Assembly: GCF_017743865.1 (NCBI RefSeq)
Contig: NZ_JAGHRJ010000009.1
Coordinates: 87,032 to 151,031 of the forward strand
From: Labrenzia sp. R4_2
GTDB taxonomy: Bacteria > Pseudomonadota > Alphaproteobacteria > Rhizobiales > Stappiaceae
Reading direction: 5' to 3'
Length of the DNA: 64,000 nt
How positions within the stretch are numbered: the first letter of the stretch is position 1; every line of letters starts with the position of its first letter. The position numbers were made by a program, and so were the translations under genes. Shown piece after piece: positions 1-8,527 of this stretch. The notes beneath the pieces are model-generated. The model had not been told where the DNA came from. It did no database searches and saw nothing but the letters and a program-made list of their open reading frames with translations.

Positions 1-33
1 TTTCCAGACGCAAGCCAGGACGCATCCTCATGA
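1..33 (+). CDS. Possible 3' tail of an upstream gene (partial)
   Basis: Frame 1 is open from the window edge to a TGA at 31-33, which overlaps the tgt start codon as ATGA. Such four-base overlaps are typical of translationally coupled genes, and tgt is often preceded by queA in Alphaproteobacteria. Only ten residues (FPDASQDASS) are visible, too few to identify the product; it could equally be chance. Confidence 0.25.
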   Translation, partial: FPDASQDASS

Positions 34-1178
34 CCGACCCCAAGAAATTCGGCTTTAAACTGATCACCACGGACGGTATGGCCCGCCGCGGTGAAATCAC
101 GACACCGCATGGTGTTGTTCGCACGCCGGCCTTCATGCCTGTCGGGACACAGGCAACGGTGAAAGCCATGTTCACCGACCATGTGCGCGCAACCGGCGCG
201 GATGTGGTTTTGGGCAACACCTATCACTTGATGCTGCGCCCGACCGCCGAACGGGTCGATCGGCTTGGCGGCCTGCACAAATTCATGAACTGGCCGCATA
301 CGATCCTGACTGACAGTGGCGGATTTCAGGTGATGTCTCTGGCTCAACTGCGCAAGCTGGATGGGGATGGGGTCCGTTTTCAAAGCCATATCGACGGCAG
401 CAAGCATCATCTGACACCGGAGCGGTCTGTCGAAATACAAGGGCTGCTCGGTTCCGATATTCAAATGCAGCTTGATGAGTGCATCAAGTTGCCAAGCACG
501 CGCGAAGAAGTTCAGCGGGCCATGGAATTGTCGCTGAGATGGGCCGAACGCTCGCGGACCCAATTTGAAAAGATGGGCGGCCCAGGCAAGGGGCAGGGGC
601 TTTACGGAATTGTTCAGGGCGGCGATGTTCCCGATCTCCGCATCCGTTCAGCCGAAGAGCTCGGCAAATTGCCTATGGAAGGCTATTCCGTTGGTGGCCT
701 TGCGGTCGGAGAGCCGCAAGAAGTGATGTTGAAAATGCTCGACATCACCACCCCTGTCATGCCGGTCGACAAGCCGCGTTATCTCATGGGCGTCGGCACG
801 CCAGACGATCTTTTGGAGAGCGTGAAACGCGGGATCGATCAGTTTGATTGTGTCATGCCAACCCGTGCCGGAAGACATGGATTGGCTTACACTCGGTTTG
901 GCAAGGTCAACCTGAAGAACGCCCGCCACCAGGACGACCCACGCCCCTTGGACGAAGAGAGCGCATGTCCGGCGACAAGCAAGTACAGCCGCGCTTACCT
1001 TCATCACCTGTTTCGCGCAGGAGAAGCTCTCTCCGGAATGCTGCTGACTTGGAACAACATCGCCTACTATCAAACGCTCATGCAGGGCATGCGGGACGCG
1101 ATTGAAGAGAGCCGGTTCGAGGGTTTCTACGCCAAGACCAAGGAAGACTGGGCGCGCGGCGACATTGCCGCGCTGTGA
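30..1178 (+). CDS. tgt: Queuine/preQ1 tRNA-ribosyltransferase (TGT)
   Basis: Exchanges guanine-34 of GUN-anticodon tRNAs (Asp, Asn, His, Tyr) for the queuosine precursor preQ1. The 382-residue length is normal. The substrate-binding DSGGFQ lies near residue 95 and the nucleophile Asp sits in the FDCVMPTR segment near 275. The ATG at 30 follows an AGGA at 17-20. Odd: the canonical zinc site CxCxxC...H is mostly missing. The segment reads SACPATSKYSRAYLHHL, keeping one of three Cys, and the expected TIHN is TWNN. From memory, rhizobial TGTs look similar, so this is probably a lineage trait rather than damage. The next gene is convergent, 25 bases away. Confidence 0.96.
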   Translation: MTDPKKFGFKLITTDGMARRGEITTPHGVVRTPAFMPVGTQATVKAMFTDHVRATGADVVLGNTYHLMLRPTAERVDRLGGLHKFMNWPHTILTDSGGFQVMSLAQLRKLDGDGVRFQSHIDGSKHHLTPERSVEIQGLLGSDIQMQLDECIKLPSTREEVQRAMELSLRWAERSRTQFEKMGGPGKGQGLYGIVQGGDVPDLRIRSAEELGKLPMEGYSVGGLAVGEPQEVMLKMLDITTPVMPVDKPRYLMGVGTPDDLLESVKRGIDQFDCVMPTRAGRHGLAYTRFGKVNLKNARHQDDPRPLDEESACPATSKYSRAYLHHLFRAGEALSGMLLTWNNIAYYQTLMQGMRDAIEESRFEGFYAKTKEDWARGDIAAL

Positions 1179-1203
1179 TGTCCTTCAAACTTGCCCGGGT
1201 CTT

Positions 1204-1638
1204 CTAAGCTGCGAACCCGTCCGACTTTGTCAGATAGCATCCTGAGATCCGCCACGACCCATCTTCTTGCTCTTCAAAACTGTAGAGGGCAAGCCAATTC
1301 TGGCCTTTGGGGCCGGTAACGTAGACTTCCTGGGTCGGGCCGAATTTGGTCATTTTGGACTGCCCAAATGTCACGTCTTTCGGCCGGTAGACCGGCTGAT
1401 ACCCGCTTTTGACCATCTGCATGAAGAATTCAGGGTTCTGGAACCGCTGCTGCAGAGACCTTGTTGCAAAGGAGAATGCCGTTTTGGCATCGTCCGCAGC
1501 AAATGCGCTCATCTGGTTCTTGATGATGGACTGAAACACGCTGGTATCTGCGGCAAGGCTTGGTGAAACCGTGCCAATAGCCAGTGCTGCGCCAAGGACG
1601 GCGCCGGCCGCGTATTTCCGGAAATAAGAGGCTGCCAT
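1204..1638 (-). CDS. Exported DUF4864 family protein
   Basis: A 144-residue protein of unknown function with a Sec signal peptide (hydrophobic core AAGAVLGAALAIGTV, probable cleavage after SLAA). The mature part resembles the DUF4864 family: an alpha-helical start (IIKNQMSAFAADDAKTAFSF) followed by a small beta fold ending GSWRISGCYL. That fold recalls NTF2/SnoaL-like proteins, which is my inference. I chose the ATG at 1638, not the longer frame from 1668, because GGAG precedes it at normal spacing and the signal peptide then starts correctly. It is convergent with tgt and downstream of galU on the same strand, separated by the galU terminator. Confidence 0.8.
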   Translation of the reverse strand: MAASYFRKYAAGAVLGAALAIGTVSPSLAADTSVFQSIIKNQMSAFAADDAKTAFSFATRSLQQRFQNPEFFMQMVKSGYQPVYRPKDVTFGQSKMTKFGPTQEVYVTGPKGQNWLALYSFEEQEDGSWRISGCYLTKSDGFAA

Positions 1639-1790
1639 AGTCGGTGTCTCCTTTCTCGAACACTCCAACTATACGCCGGTATTTCCTTTTCAGTTCTTAA
1701 ATAGCTAAGAATCCCCTGCGGAATGCATCTGGTGGGGATAAGTCAGCTTTTTGCGGCCACTTCGGAAGAGTCGCTACGCCGTGAAACATA

Positions 1791-1819
1791 AAAACCCGCC
1801 ACGGTTCGTGACGGGTTTT
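1791..1819 (-). terminator. Intrinsic terminator of galU
   Basis: Inverted repeat with arms AAAACCCG (1791-1798) and CGGGTTTT (1812-1819), plus an inner CACG/CGTG stem. Read on the minus strand the stem runs into GGGTTTTTA. It lies 24 bases past the galU stop. Confidence 0.85.
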
Positions 1820-1842
1820 GATCAGTCCACAGTTTCGAACAG

Positions 1843-2736
1843 TTACTCAGCTGCCGCCGGTTGGTCGATCATCTCACGCATGAACGGCAGGATTTCACTG
1901 GCAAGTTTCGGATCATCCAGACCGAACGCAATGTTGGCGCTCAAGAAACCGGCCTTGGAGCCACAGTCGAAACTCCGGCCTTCGAACTTGATCGACGAGA
2001 ACGGCTGAGTTTCCATCAGTTTCAACATGCTATCCGTCAGCTGGATCTCGCCGCCAGCGCCGGTATCTTGTTTCGACAACAGCTCGAAAATCTGGGGCTG
2101 CAGAATATAGCGCCCTGTGATCATCAAATTGGATGGGGCGGTTCCAGGGGCCGGCTTTTCCACCATGTTGGAAATGTGCGCTGCGTTTTCGTTTATCTTT
2201 TCAGCGAGCTCCACAATGCCGTAGTTCTGGGTCTGATCCTCTGGCACTTCCTCGACCGCAATGACGTTACCGCCGGTTCCCTCATAAAGGTCGACCATCT
2301 GTTTCAGGCAGCTGACTTTCGACTTGATAATCACGTCCGGCAAAAGAATGGCAAATGGTTCGTCGCCGATGATGTCGCGCGCGCACCAGATGGCATGGCC
2401 AAGTCCTAGCGGGGCTTGCTGGCGCGTAAAGCTGGTCGAACCGGGTGTCGGGCGATGTTTTTCAAGAAGATCCAGAGCCGCTGTCTTGTTACGGGCTTTC
2501 AAGGTGTCTTCAAGCTCATAAGCCACGTCGAAGTGGTCCTCGATCACCTGTTTGTTGCGGCCGGTAACGAAAACGATGTGTTCAATGCCAGCAGCCCGTG
2601 CTTCGTCCACCACGTACTGGATGATCGGCCGATCGACGATCGTCAGCATTTCCTTCGGCACAGCTTTTGTTGCCGGCAAAAAGCGGGTTCCGAGACCGGC
2701 AACGGGAAGGATGGCTTTGCGGATCGGTTTGGTCAT
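1843..2736 (-). CDS. galU: UTP-glucose-1-phosphate uridylyltransferase
   Basis: Makes UDP-glucose from UTP and glucose-1-phosphate for exopolysaccharide, LPS and membrane sugars; cytoplasmic. It has the nucleotidyltransferase signature GLGTRFLPATKAVPKE at the N-terminus (residues ~13-28) and is 297 residues, the family's usual size. The frame is open to 2820, but homologous proteins begin at MTKPIRKAILPVAG, so the ATG at 2736 is preferred; the Shine-Dalgarno there is weak. It is divergent from kdsA, another envelope-sugar gene, across a 357-base intergenic region, and followed by its own terminator. Confidence 0.95.
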   Translation of the reverse strand: MTKPIRKAILPVAGLGTRFLPATKAVPKEMLTIVDRPIIQYVVDEARAAGIEHIVFVTGRNKQVIEDHFDVAYELEDTLKARNKTAALDLLEKHRPTPGSTSFTRQQAPLGLGHAIWCARDIIGDEPFAILLPDVIIKSKVSCLKQMVDLYEGTGGNVIAVEEVPEDQTQNYGIVELAEKINENAAHISNMVEKPAPGTAPSNLMITGRYILQPQIFELLSKQDTGAGGEIQLTDSMLKLMETQPFSSIKFEGRSFDCGSKAGFLSANIAFGLDDPKLASEILPFMREMIDQPAAAE

Positions 2737-3093
2737 GCCTGAAATTCCAACTCTTGCAAGTTCCGCCACGCAGGTGGCTCTTATCAACGTGTGCTCACAT
2801 CCGACCGCGCATTTCCGCAACGCGCTCCCGGACGTAACGTTTCTTTTGTATGGGCAATACCCCGGAGAGTATTAACACTGAATGTATCTCTTATCTGCGT
2901 GAAACGGATGTGGCGTAAATCACACGTCTAGAGCTGCCTGTTCTTTAAATCGATTAAAATGAATTCCGTGTTCCGAGCCGCCTGATATTGCAGGTTCTGG
3001 AAAAGAAGGTTATTGAACACGCGAATTCACATCACCCCCATTTACTCGCTCAATTGAGCGGGCCGCTGTTACCCAGCAGACAAAGGATCCTTG
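2737..3093. other. 357-base divergent intergenic region galU/kdsA
   Basis: No convincing coding frame. It must carry the promoters of galU (leftward) and kdsA (rightward). The centre (2925-2975) is AT-rich, and a 14-bp perfect palindrome sits near the kdsA side (listed separately). No riboswitch or small RNA was recognised. Confidence 0.6.
3047..3060. promoter_or_regulatory. 14-bp perfect palindrome before kdsA
   Basis: CGCTCAATTGAGCG is a perfect dyad 24 bases before the kdsA Shine-Dalgarno (AAAGGA, 3082-3087). It could be an operator or a short hairpin in the leader. No regulator is assigned. Confidence 0.45.
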
Positions 3094-3945
3094 ATGACTG
3101 AAGCCAACCGCACTGTGAACGTGGGGAGCGTTTCCTTCAACAATTCCGCGCCCTTCAGCTTGATTGCCGGGCCATGCCAATTGGAAAGCCGCGACCATGC
3201 GCTGGAGTGTGCGGCGGCAGTGAAGGAAATTGCGGGCGGTCTTGGAATTCCGGTTGTCTACAAGAGTTCGTTCGACAAGGCGAACCGGACGTCTCTTTTA
3301 GCTACCCGTGGCATCGGCCTGAACGAAGCCTTGCCAATTTTTGCTGAGATCAAAGAGACATTTGGACTTCCGGTCCTGACTGACATTCATAACGCAGAGC
3401 AATGTGCTCCAGTCGCAGACGTAGTCGACGTCCTCCAGATCCCGGCCTTTTTGTGCCGTCAGACAGACCTTCTGGTCGCAGCTGCTGAAACCGGTGCTGT
3501 AATCAACGTGAAGAAGGGGCAGTTCCTGGCTCCTTGGGACATGAAAAACGTCCTCCGGAAAATAACGGATTCCGGCAATCCGAATGTACTCCTGACCGAG
3601 CGTGGCGCGAGCTTTGGCTACAACACGCTGGTGAGCGACATGCGCGCGTTGCCGATCATGGCGCAAACCGGAGCTCCGGTGGTCTTTGATGCTACTCACT
3701 CAGTCCAACAACCGGGCGGTCTTGGTGGATCCTCCGGCGGTGACCGGGAAATGGTTGCTGTGTTGGCGCGCGCAGCCGTTGCTGTCGGTGTTGGCGGGGT
3801 CTTTATCGAAACCCATCCAGATCCTGAGAACACGACATCATCAGATGGCCCGAACATGATTGCACTGCGGAACCTTGGGGCTCTTCTGGCTGAGCTGAAA
3901 GCCATTGATGCTGTTGTAAAGAAATCCGCCGGTTCGCCGGCTTGA
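3094..3945 (+). CDS. kdsA: 3-deoxy-8-phosphooctulonate synthase (KDO8P synthase)
   Basis: Condenses phosphoenolpyruvate with arabinose-5-phosphate to give KDO8P, the precursor of the LPS inner-core sugar KDO. A 283-residue cytoplasmic TIM-barrel enzyme of normal length. Recognisable segments are IAGPCQLES (near 28), YKSSFDKANRTS (near 54), TDIHN and DATHSVQQPG. The ATG at 3094 is preferred over the adjacent TTG at 3091 because AAAGGA at 3082-3087 gives the better spacing. It is followed by its own terminator and then by eno in the same direction. Confidence 0.96.
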   Translation: MTEANRTVNVGSVSFNNSAPFSLIAGPCQLESRDHALECAAAVKEIAGGLGIPVVYKSSFDKANRTSLLATRGIGLNEALPIFAEIKETFGLPVLTDIHNAEQCAPVADVVDVLQIPAFLCRQTDLLVAAAETGAVINVKKGQFLAPWDMKNVLRKITDSGNPNVLLTERGASFGYNTLVSDMRALPIMAQTGAPVVFDATHSVQQPGGLGGSSGGDREMVAVLARAAVAVGVGGVFIETHPDPENTTSSDGPNMIALRNLGALLAELKAIDAVVKKSAGSPA

Positions 3946-3951
3946 TCGATT

Positions 3952-3980
3952 GGGCCGCGAGTTTGCGGCCCGTTTTGCTT
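3952..3980 (+). terminator. Intrinsic terminator after kdsA
   Basis: Arms GGGCCGC (3952-3958) and GCGGCCC (3965-3971), six-base loop, then GTTTTGCTT. It starts six bases after the kdsA stop; the U-run is short, so some read-through into eno is possible. Confidence 0.75.
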
Positions 3981-4072
3981 GGGGGAGACGGTGTTTGAAA
4001 TCGCTGCCCCGGACTTATCGCGGCGGTTCTTCAAAATGCTGGGAACCGATAAGCGCAAACGAGGAGTAATTC

Positions 4073-5347
4073 ATGACCGCCATTATCGACATCACCGGCC
4101 GTCAGATTTTTGACAGCCGTGGCAACCCGACCGTGGAAGTCGACGTCTTTCTCGAAGACGGATCTTTCGGCCGCGCGGCTGTACCGTCCGGTGCATCCAC
4201 CGGCGCTCACGAAGCTGTCGAACTGCGGGACGGCGGCGATCGCTACATGGGCAAGGGTGTCCAGAACGCCGTTGATGCCGTGAATGGTGAAATTTTTGAG
4301 ACGATCGGTGGCCTGGAAGCCGAAGACCAGCTTCAAATCGACCGCGCAATGATCGATCTAGATGGAACCCCGAACAAGGCACGCCTTGGTGCAAACGCGA
4401 TCCTCGGTGTTTCACTTGCTGTCTCGCGCGCTGCAGCCCAGGCAACCGGTTTGCCGCTCTACCGCTATGTCGGCGGAACCTCGGCCCGCACCCTGCCTGT
4501 TCCGATGATGAACATCATCAACGGCGGTGAACATGCCGATAACCCGATCGATTTCCAGGAATTCATGATCATGCCGGTTGGCGCGGAAAGCCTCAGCGAA
4601 GCTGTCCGCATGGGTTCAGAAGTCTTTCATACACTGAAAAAGGCCCTTTCTTCCGCTGGTTACAACACCAATGTCGGCGATGAAGGCGGCTTTGCCCCGA
4701 ACCTGGCATCCACGGATGACGCCATCGGGTTCGTCATGAAGGCGATCGAGAGCGCGGGCTACAAGCCGGGTGAAGACATGTTCCTGGCACTTGATGCTGC
4801 GTCGACCGAATTCTTCAAGGACGGAAAATACATTCTGGAAGGTGAGGGCAAGACCCTGAATCCTGAGGAAATGGCGAAGTATCTGGAAGACCTGGTCAAC
4901 CGCTACCCGATTATTTCCATCGAAGACGGTCTTGCTGAAGACGACTGGGATGGCTGGAAGGCTGCGACCGATCTTTTCGGCAGCAAATGTCAGCTGGTTG
5001 GTGATGATCTCTTCGTGACCAACTCAGCGCGTCTGCGTCAGGGTATTGAGAAGGGCGTAGCCAATTCCATCCTGGTGAAAGTCAACCAGATCGGCACATT
5101 GTCGGAAACACTCGATGCCGTTGAGACGGCTCACAAGGCGTCTTACACGGCCGTAATGTCGCACCGTTCTGGCGAGACCGAAGATGCAACAATTGCAGAT
5201 CTTGCGGTCGCAACCAATTGTGGTCAGATCAAAACCGGTTCCTTGGCGCGCTCTGACCGGCTTGCCAAGTACAATCAATTGATCCGCATCGAGGAAGAAC
5301 TCGGTCCGCAAGCTTTCTACGCCGGACGGTCCATTCTCAAAGGCTGA
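4073..5347 (+). CDS. eno: Enolase
   Basis: Interconverts 2-phosphoglycerate and phosphoenolpyruvate in glycolysis and gluconeogenesis; also an RNA degradosome component in some bacteria. The 424 residues match the family. Visible hallmarks are SGASTG near residue 40, VGDEGGFAPN near 206 with the acid/base Glu, metal-ligand segments LALDAA, SIEDGLAEDD and VGDDLFVTN, and the catalytic Lys in ILVKVNQIGTL. The Shine-Dalgarno GAGGAG lies just before the ATG. It has its own downstream terminator. PEP made here is also the KdsA substrate, though co-regulation is not shown. Confidence 0.98.
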   Translation: MTAIIDITGRQIFDSRGNPTVEVDVFLEDGSFGRAAVPSGASTGAHEAVELRDGGDRYMGKGVQNAVDAVNGEIFETIGGLEAEDQLQIDRAMIDLDGTPNKARLGANAILGVSLAVSRAAAQATGLPLYRYVGGTSARTLPVPMMNIINGGEHADNPIDFQEFMIMPVGAESLSEAVRMGSEVFHTLKKALSSAGYNTNVGDEGGFAPNLASTDDAIGFVMKAIESAGYKPGEDMFLALDAASTEFFKDGKYILEGEGKTLNPEEMAKYLEDLVNRYPIISIEDGLAEDDWDGWKAATDLFGSKCQLVGDDLFVTNSARLRQGIEKGVANSILVKVNQIGTLSETLDAVETAHKASYTAVMSHRSGETEDATIADLAVATNCGQIKTGSLARSDRLAKYNQLIRIEEELGPQAFYAGRSILKG

Positions 5348-5367
5348 TCGTTGTATTCACGCTATTC

Positions 5368-5400
5368 AATACCCCGCAAAATTCTGCGGGGTATTTTTTT
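5368..5400 (+). terminator. Strong intrinsic terminator after eno
   Basis: Arms AATACCCCGC (5368-5377) and GCGGGGTATT (5386-5395), then a run of T to 5402. The stem is near perfect and starts 20 bases after the eno stop. Confidence 0.92.
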
Positions 5401-5453
5401 TACCATTGAGATAACAGTGTTTTGTTGTTTCGATTGGTAAATCACCGGAATAA

Positions 5454-5471
5454 TGGTTAATGCATTAACCA
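5454..5471. promoter_or_regulatory. 18-bp perfect palindrome, probable operator
   Basis: TGGTTAATGCATTAACCA is a perfect 18-bp dyad about 80-100 bases upstream of the JmjC-like gene. It is followed by an AT-rich inverted repeat TCAATAT/ATATTGA at 5483-5503. A perfect dyad this long is unlikely by chance and suggests a dimeric repressor or activator site; the regulator is unknown. Confidence 0.6.
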
Positions 5472-5553
5472 CGAGTACAGCGTCAATATTTACAATATAT
5501 TGAAGTTGTTCTTATACATATGCAGCGTTCAACTCTGGATGATTGGCTGCGTT

Positions 5554-6501
5554 ATGAATGCGATTTCCCAAACCCAAGATGTCATTGCCAATTGGCAAGA
5601 TCAACACAGTGCGCTGTTTGACCGTCAGAACATCAAGCTGAAGCATCGGCTCGCGGAAACTGGATTGTTTTCCGAAGAAGCTCTTGGAAGGCTGATCGAC
5701 AAGCTTGAGCCGCATCAATACACCTTGAACACCATGGGCCACGACAAGAATGTCAAAGAGTGGCGCCATGGGGAAATCGGCAGCACGAGCGGGACTGAAG
5801 TGATCAATTGCATCCGCAACGGCCGTTTGTGGATGAACGTATTCCGGATCATGGACATCGATCCGCAATATGATCGCGTCCTCAACCAGATTTTCTCAGA
5901 GTTCGAGGCCCGTGTTCCGCACTTGAAGACCACAATGCGCAACATGTCCCTTCTGGTGTCCTCGCCCAAGATCCAGGTTTATTATCATGCTGATGTGCAG
6001 GGGCAGAGCCTCTGGCAATTGCAGGGAAAAAAACGGGTCTACGTATACCCGGTCAATCAGGCGTTCTTGACCGACGAGTCGCTTGAAAAGATCTTGATGC
6101 AGGAAACGGAAGAGGAAGTTCCGTATCAGCCGTGGTTTGACGAGTATGCCGAGGTGCACGACCTAGAGGCCGGCGAGATGATGCATTGGCCGCTATATGG
6201 CCCGCACCGGGTCGAAAACCATGATTGCCTGAACATCTCCGTCACCACGGAACATTGGACGCGTGACATCCGCCACGAGTTCGCTGTTCGCTATGGCAAT
6301 GGTGTCTTGCGCCGGACACTGGGTCTTGAGAATTTGTCAACGGCACCCCGAGGTTTTCACGTTTATCCAAAGGCAGCTGCCGCGCTGGCATGGAAACGCT
6401 TAAAGATGGAAAAGAAACGGCAGGTCCGGCGGATCGTCGATTTCCGTCTTGACCCAACGACTGAACTCGGATTCGTCGATATCGCGCCTTACGAAAAGTA
6501 A
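5554..6501 (+). CDS. JmjC/cupin-like protein, putative Fe(II)/2-oxoglutarate oxygenase fold
   Basis: A 315-residue cytoplasmic protein without signal peptide. A jelly-roll core is suggested by YYHADVQGQSLWQLQGKKRVYVYP, whose HAD at 145-147 fits the HxD metal motif. The later GEMMHWPLYGPHRVEN carries a candidate distal His at 218. This pattern matches JmjC/cupin_4-type oxygenases, but substrate and activity are unknown. The frame is open from a TTG at 5500 that falls inside an inverted repeat; I favour ATG 5554 (ATG 5539 is the alternative) although neither has a good Shine-Dalgarno. It stands alone between the eno terminator and a convergent gene. Confidence 0.65.
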   Translation: MNAISQTQDVIANWQDQHSALFDRQNIKLKHRLAETGLFSEEALGRLIDKLEPHQYTLNTMGHDKNVKEWRHGEIGSTSGTEVINCIRNGRLWMNVFRIMDIDPQYDRVLNQIFSEFEARVPHLKTTMRNMSLLVSSPKIQVYYHADVQGQSLWQLQGKKRVYVYPVNQAFLTDESLEKILMQETEEEVPYQPWFDEYAEVHDLEAGEMMHWPLYGPHRVENHDCLNISVTTEHWTRDIRHEFAVRYGNGVLRRTLGLENLSTAPRGFHVYPKAAAALAWKRLKMEKKRQVRRIVDFRLDPTTELGFVDIAPYEK

Positions 6502-6511
6502 GCCAAACCAA

Positions 6512-7186
6512 TCATGACGCGGTTTCTGCTTCCACGTCGGTGCGTGTCGCATCGGCGTGCATGATACCGGCTGCAATGGTTTCGGCCTTTTCTGCGCCTG
6601 CAAGCACAAAACGTCCGTCGATGATAAAGCACGGAACACCGGTCACGCCGGATTCCTGGGCTTTGCCAATCTGAGTAATGATTTTGTCGAGATCGGTCTC
6701 TGTCTCAAGCAGATGCTCGACGAGATCCGATTGCATCCCCGCTTCTTCTGATATGCGGACCAGAAGTTCGGACTGTGTCAGGTCCTCGCCATCGACAAAA
6801 TAAGCCTTGAACAGGCGCTCCACCACATCATTTTGCACATCGTCGGCTCGGGACCACAGAATGAGCCGATGACAATCCAGCGTGTTCGGTGACAGCTTGA
6901 TGGCGTCAAAGTCGAACGGGATACCTTCTTCCGTACCGGCCGCTTTGATTTGGGAATAGAAAGCATTCGCCCGCTCCATTCCTCCAAACTTGTCACTCAG
7001 ATACTGCTTCCGGTCCTTACCGGTTTTGGGAAGCGTTGCATCGAGCTGAAACGGGTGCCAGCGAACTTCGACGGGAATGTCAGGCGCTTGTTTAAGCGCA
7101 GCTTCGAGCCGGCGTTTGCCGATATAGCACCAGGGGCACATCACATCTGAGACGATATCGATGGTGATTGCTGGGGTGCTGCTCAT
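6512..7186 (-). CDS. DsbA-family thioredoxin-fold oxidoreductase (FrnE-like)
   Basis: A 224-residue cytoplasmic thiol oxidoreductase or isomerase of the DsbA superfamily. The active-site CPWC is at residues 18-21 (DVMCPWCYIGKRRLE). The long helical insertion of FrnE/HCCA-isomerase-like proteins follows, and the cis-Pro loop GVTGVPCFIIDGRFVLAGA lies near 190. No signal peptide, so it is not a periplasmic DsbA. The start at 7186 gives the usual N-terminus (TIDIVSDVMCPW). It is convergent with the JmjC-like gene, 10 bases away. The physiological substrate cannot be inferred. Confidence 0.85.
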   Translation of the reverse strand: MSSTPAITIDIVSDVMCPWCYIGKRRLEAALKQAPDIPVEVRWHPFQLDATLPKTGKDRKQYLSDKFGGMERANAFYSQIKAAGTEEGIPFDFDAIKLSPNTLDCHRLILWSRADDVQNDVVERLFKAYFVDGEDLTQSELLVRISEEAGMQSDLVEHLLETETDLDKIITQIGKAQESGVTGVPCFIIDGRFVLAGAEKAETIAAGIMHADATRTDVEAETAS

Positions 7187-7295
7187 TCGGGAGACCTTGG
7201 GTTTGTTGCAGTTTTTGTACTCTCACTGCCAGACTAGCAGGATGAGTGCGCCGGGGAAATGCCCCGACGTCCGATCTACACATTGTGAACTGGGT

Positions 7296-8498
7296 TCAGG
7301 GCGCCATCACTGTGTGAGCGAGAATGGAGTTTATCCGTTTTTGAAGGCGCAAAGTTCCGGCTTCATTCTTCAAGACAGCCACAGGGCCAAGACCGCTGAC
7401 CAGGCAAACCAGATCTTCATCCCGGCTTGTGGCATCCGCAACGGACAGCAAAGTGCCGTTCAGTTCCGCGAGATCCTCTTCGGTTGAAGCCGGGATATTG
7501 AAGTTCTCCGGAGACAGGCGCATCTCCCAAAGATCGAGCCCGCGGGCGGCCATCGCGTTGGCTGTCGTTTCCAGATAATGCTCATACCGATCTTGATCGA
7601 GGCCTCCGACGGTAATTTGTTGCTGAAGCCACATATGGCTTTCTGAGAGAATACGGTCGGCGAGACGGCGCCGTTTGCCAAGTCGAATTGCTGACGCCAG
7701 CCTCCGGTTGAGTGTTTCGGGGCTGTTTCTTCCAAGAAGGACGTCAGAGGCTCCATTCCGGAACAAGGTAACGACATCTTCTGGGTCTTCACACACAGCC
7801 AACACCGGTAGGCTCGCAAAACGGGCGTCCCGCCTGATTTGCTGCATGTAGTCGATGGTGTCTTCGGACGTGCTGTCGATGACAACCGCGTCAAACGCCC
7901 GCTGCGCCATGAATTCGGTGGCCATACCCCCGTCAAACGCGCCGACGACTTCCACATTGTGGCTACTTGCCGCCTGCCATTCCAGAAAACGCCCGCTCAC
8001 CCCGACAACCATCAGGCCGCTGCCGCCGGTGTAGTGGGGTGCCGCACCAAACCCAGGGATCCTGCCGAAGATGCGCCGGCGGATCCGAGCTTCTTCCGAA
8101 CGAAGTAGGGCCCGTTGATGAATACAAATCAGCATCACCAGGATGTCATCTGGAACTGACCGTTCCAGGATCGCCATCGGTCGGAGCCCGTCGACCGGCT
8201 CATCTTCGCTTCCAGTCAGAATATAAAGCGGAACATCGCAGGGCAGAGTTCGTATCTCTGCTGCCAGCCAAAGAAAGAATGGGCGCCTTTTTTCGGTAGG
8301 GATGTCTTGTATGTCGACAATTACCGCCGCCGGCAGCTGTTGCGGTGGAGAGAGTGAGCGATCAAACAGTCCCATGAGAGAGACATCTTGATCGTTCTCA
8401 GCATAGGAAGACGCTGGACGGAGAGGGCACCGTCCCACATACCAATAAGGTCCGCGCCAAGAGAGCGAGGTTTCTACGTCCATCCCGTTTCCCACCAT
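7296..8498 (-). CDS. Degenerate receiver/GGDEF-type regulatory protein
   Basis: A 400-residue protein with three apparent parts. Residues ~40-150 form a pseudo-receiver (AAVIVDIQD). Residues ~160-280 form a second receiver-like fold (GLMVVGVSG...FDAVVIDS...LPVLAVCED...GASDVLLGR) in which the usual K-P pair after the last strand is absent. A ~110-residue C-terminal segment resembles a GGDEF fold without GGDEF. The layout recalls PleD/PopA-type proteins, which is inference. It is probably the last gene of an operon with the two upstream genes (29-base gap). It may act as a binding scaffold rather than an enzyme. Confidence 0.55.
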   Translation of the reverse strand: MVGNGMDVETSLSWRGPYWYVGRCPLRPASSYAENDQDVSLMGLFDRSLSPPQQLPAAVIVDIQDIPTEKRRPFFLWLAAEIRTLPCDVPLYILTGSEDEPVDGLRPMAILERSVPDDILVMLICIHQRALLRSEEARIRRRIFGRIPGFGAAPHYTGGSGLMVVGVSGRFLEWQAASSHNVEVVGAFDGGMATEFMAQRAFDAVVIDSTSEDTIDYMQQIRRDARFASLPVLAVCEDPEDVVTLFRNGASDVLLGRNSPETLNRRLASAIRLGKRRRLADRILSESHMWLQQQITVGGLDQDRYEHYLETTANAMAARGLDLWEMRLSPENFNIPASTEEDLAELNGTLLSVADATSRDEDLVCLVSGLGPVAVLKNEAGTLRLQKRINSILAHTVMAP

Positions 8499-8527
8499 CG
8501 ACCTGCCTTCATCAGGTCCCTCTTATA

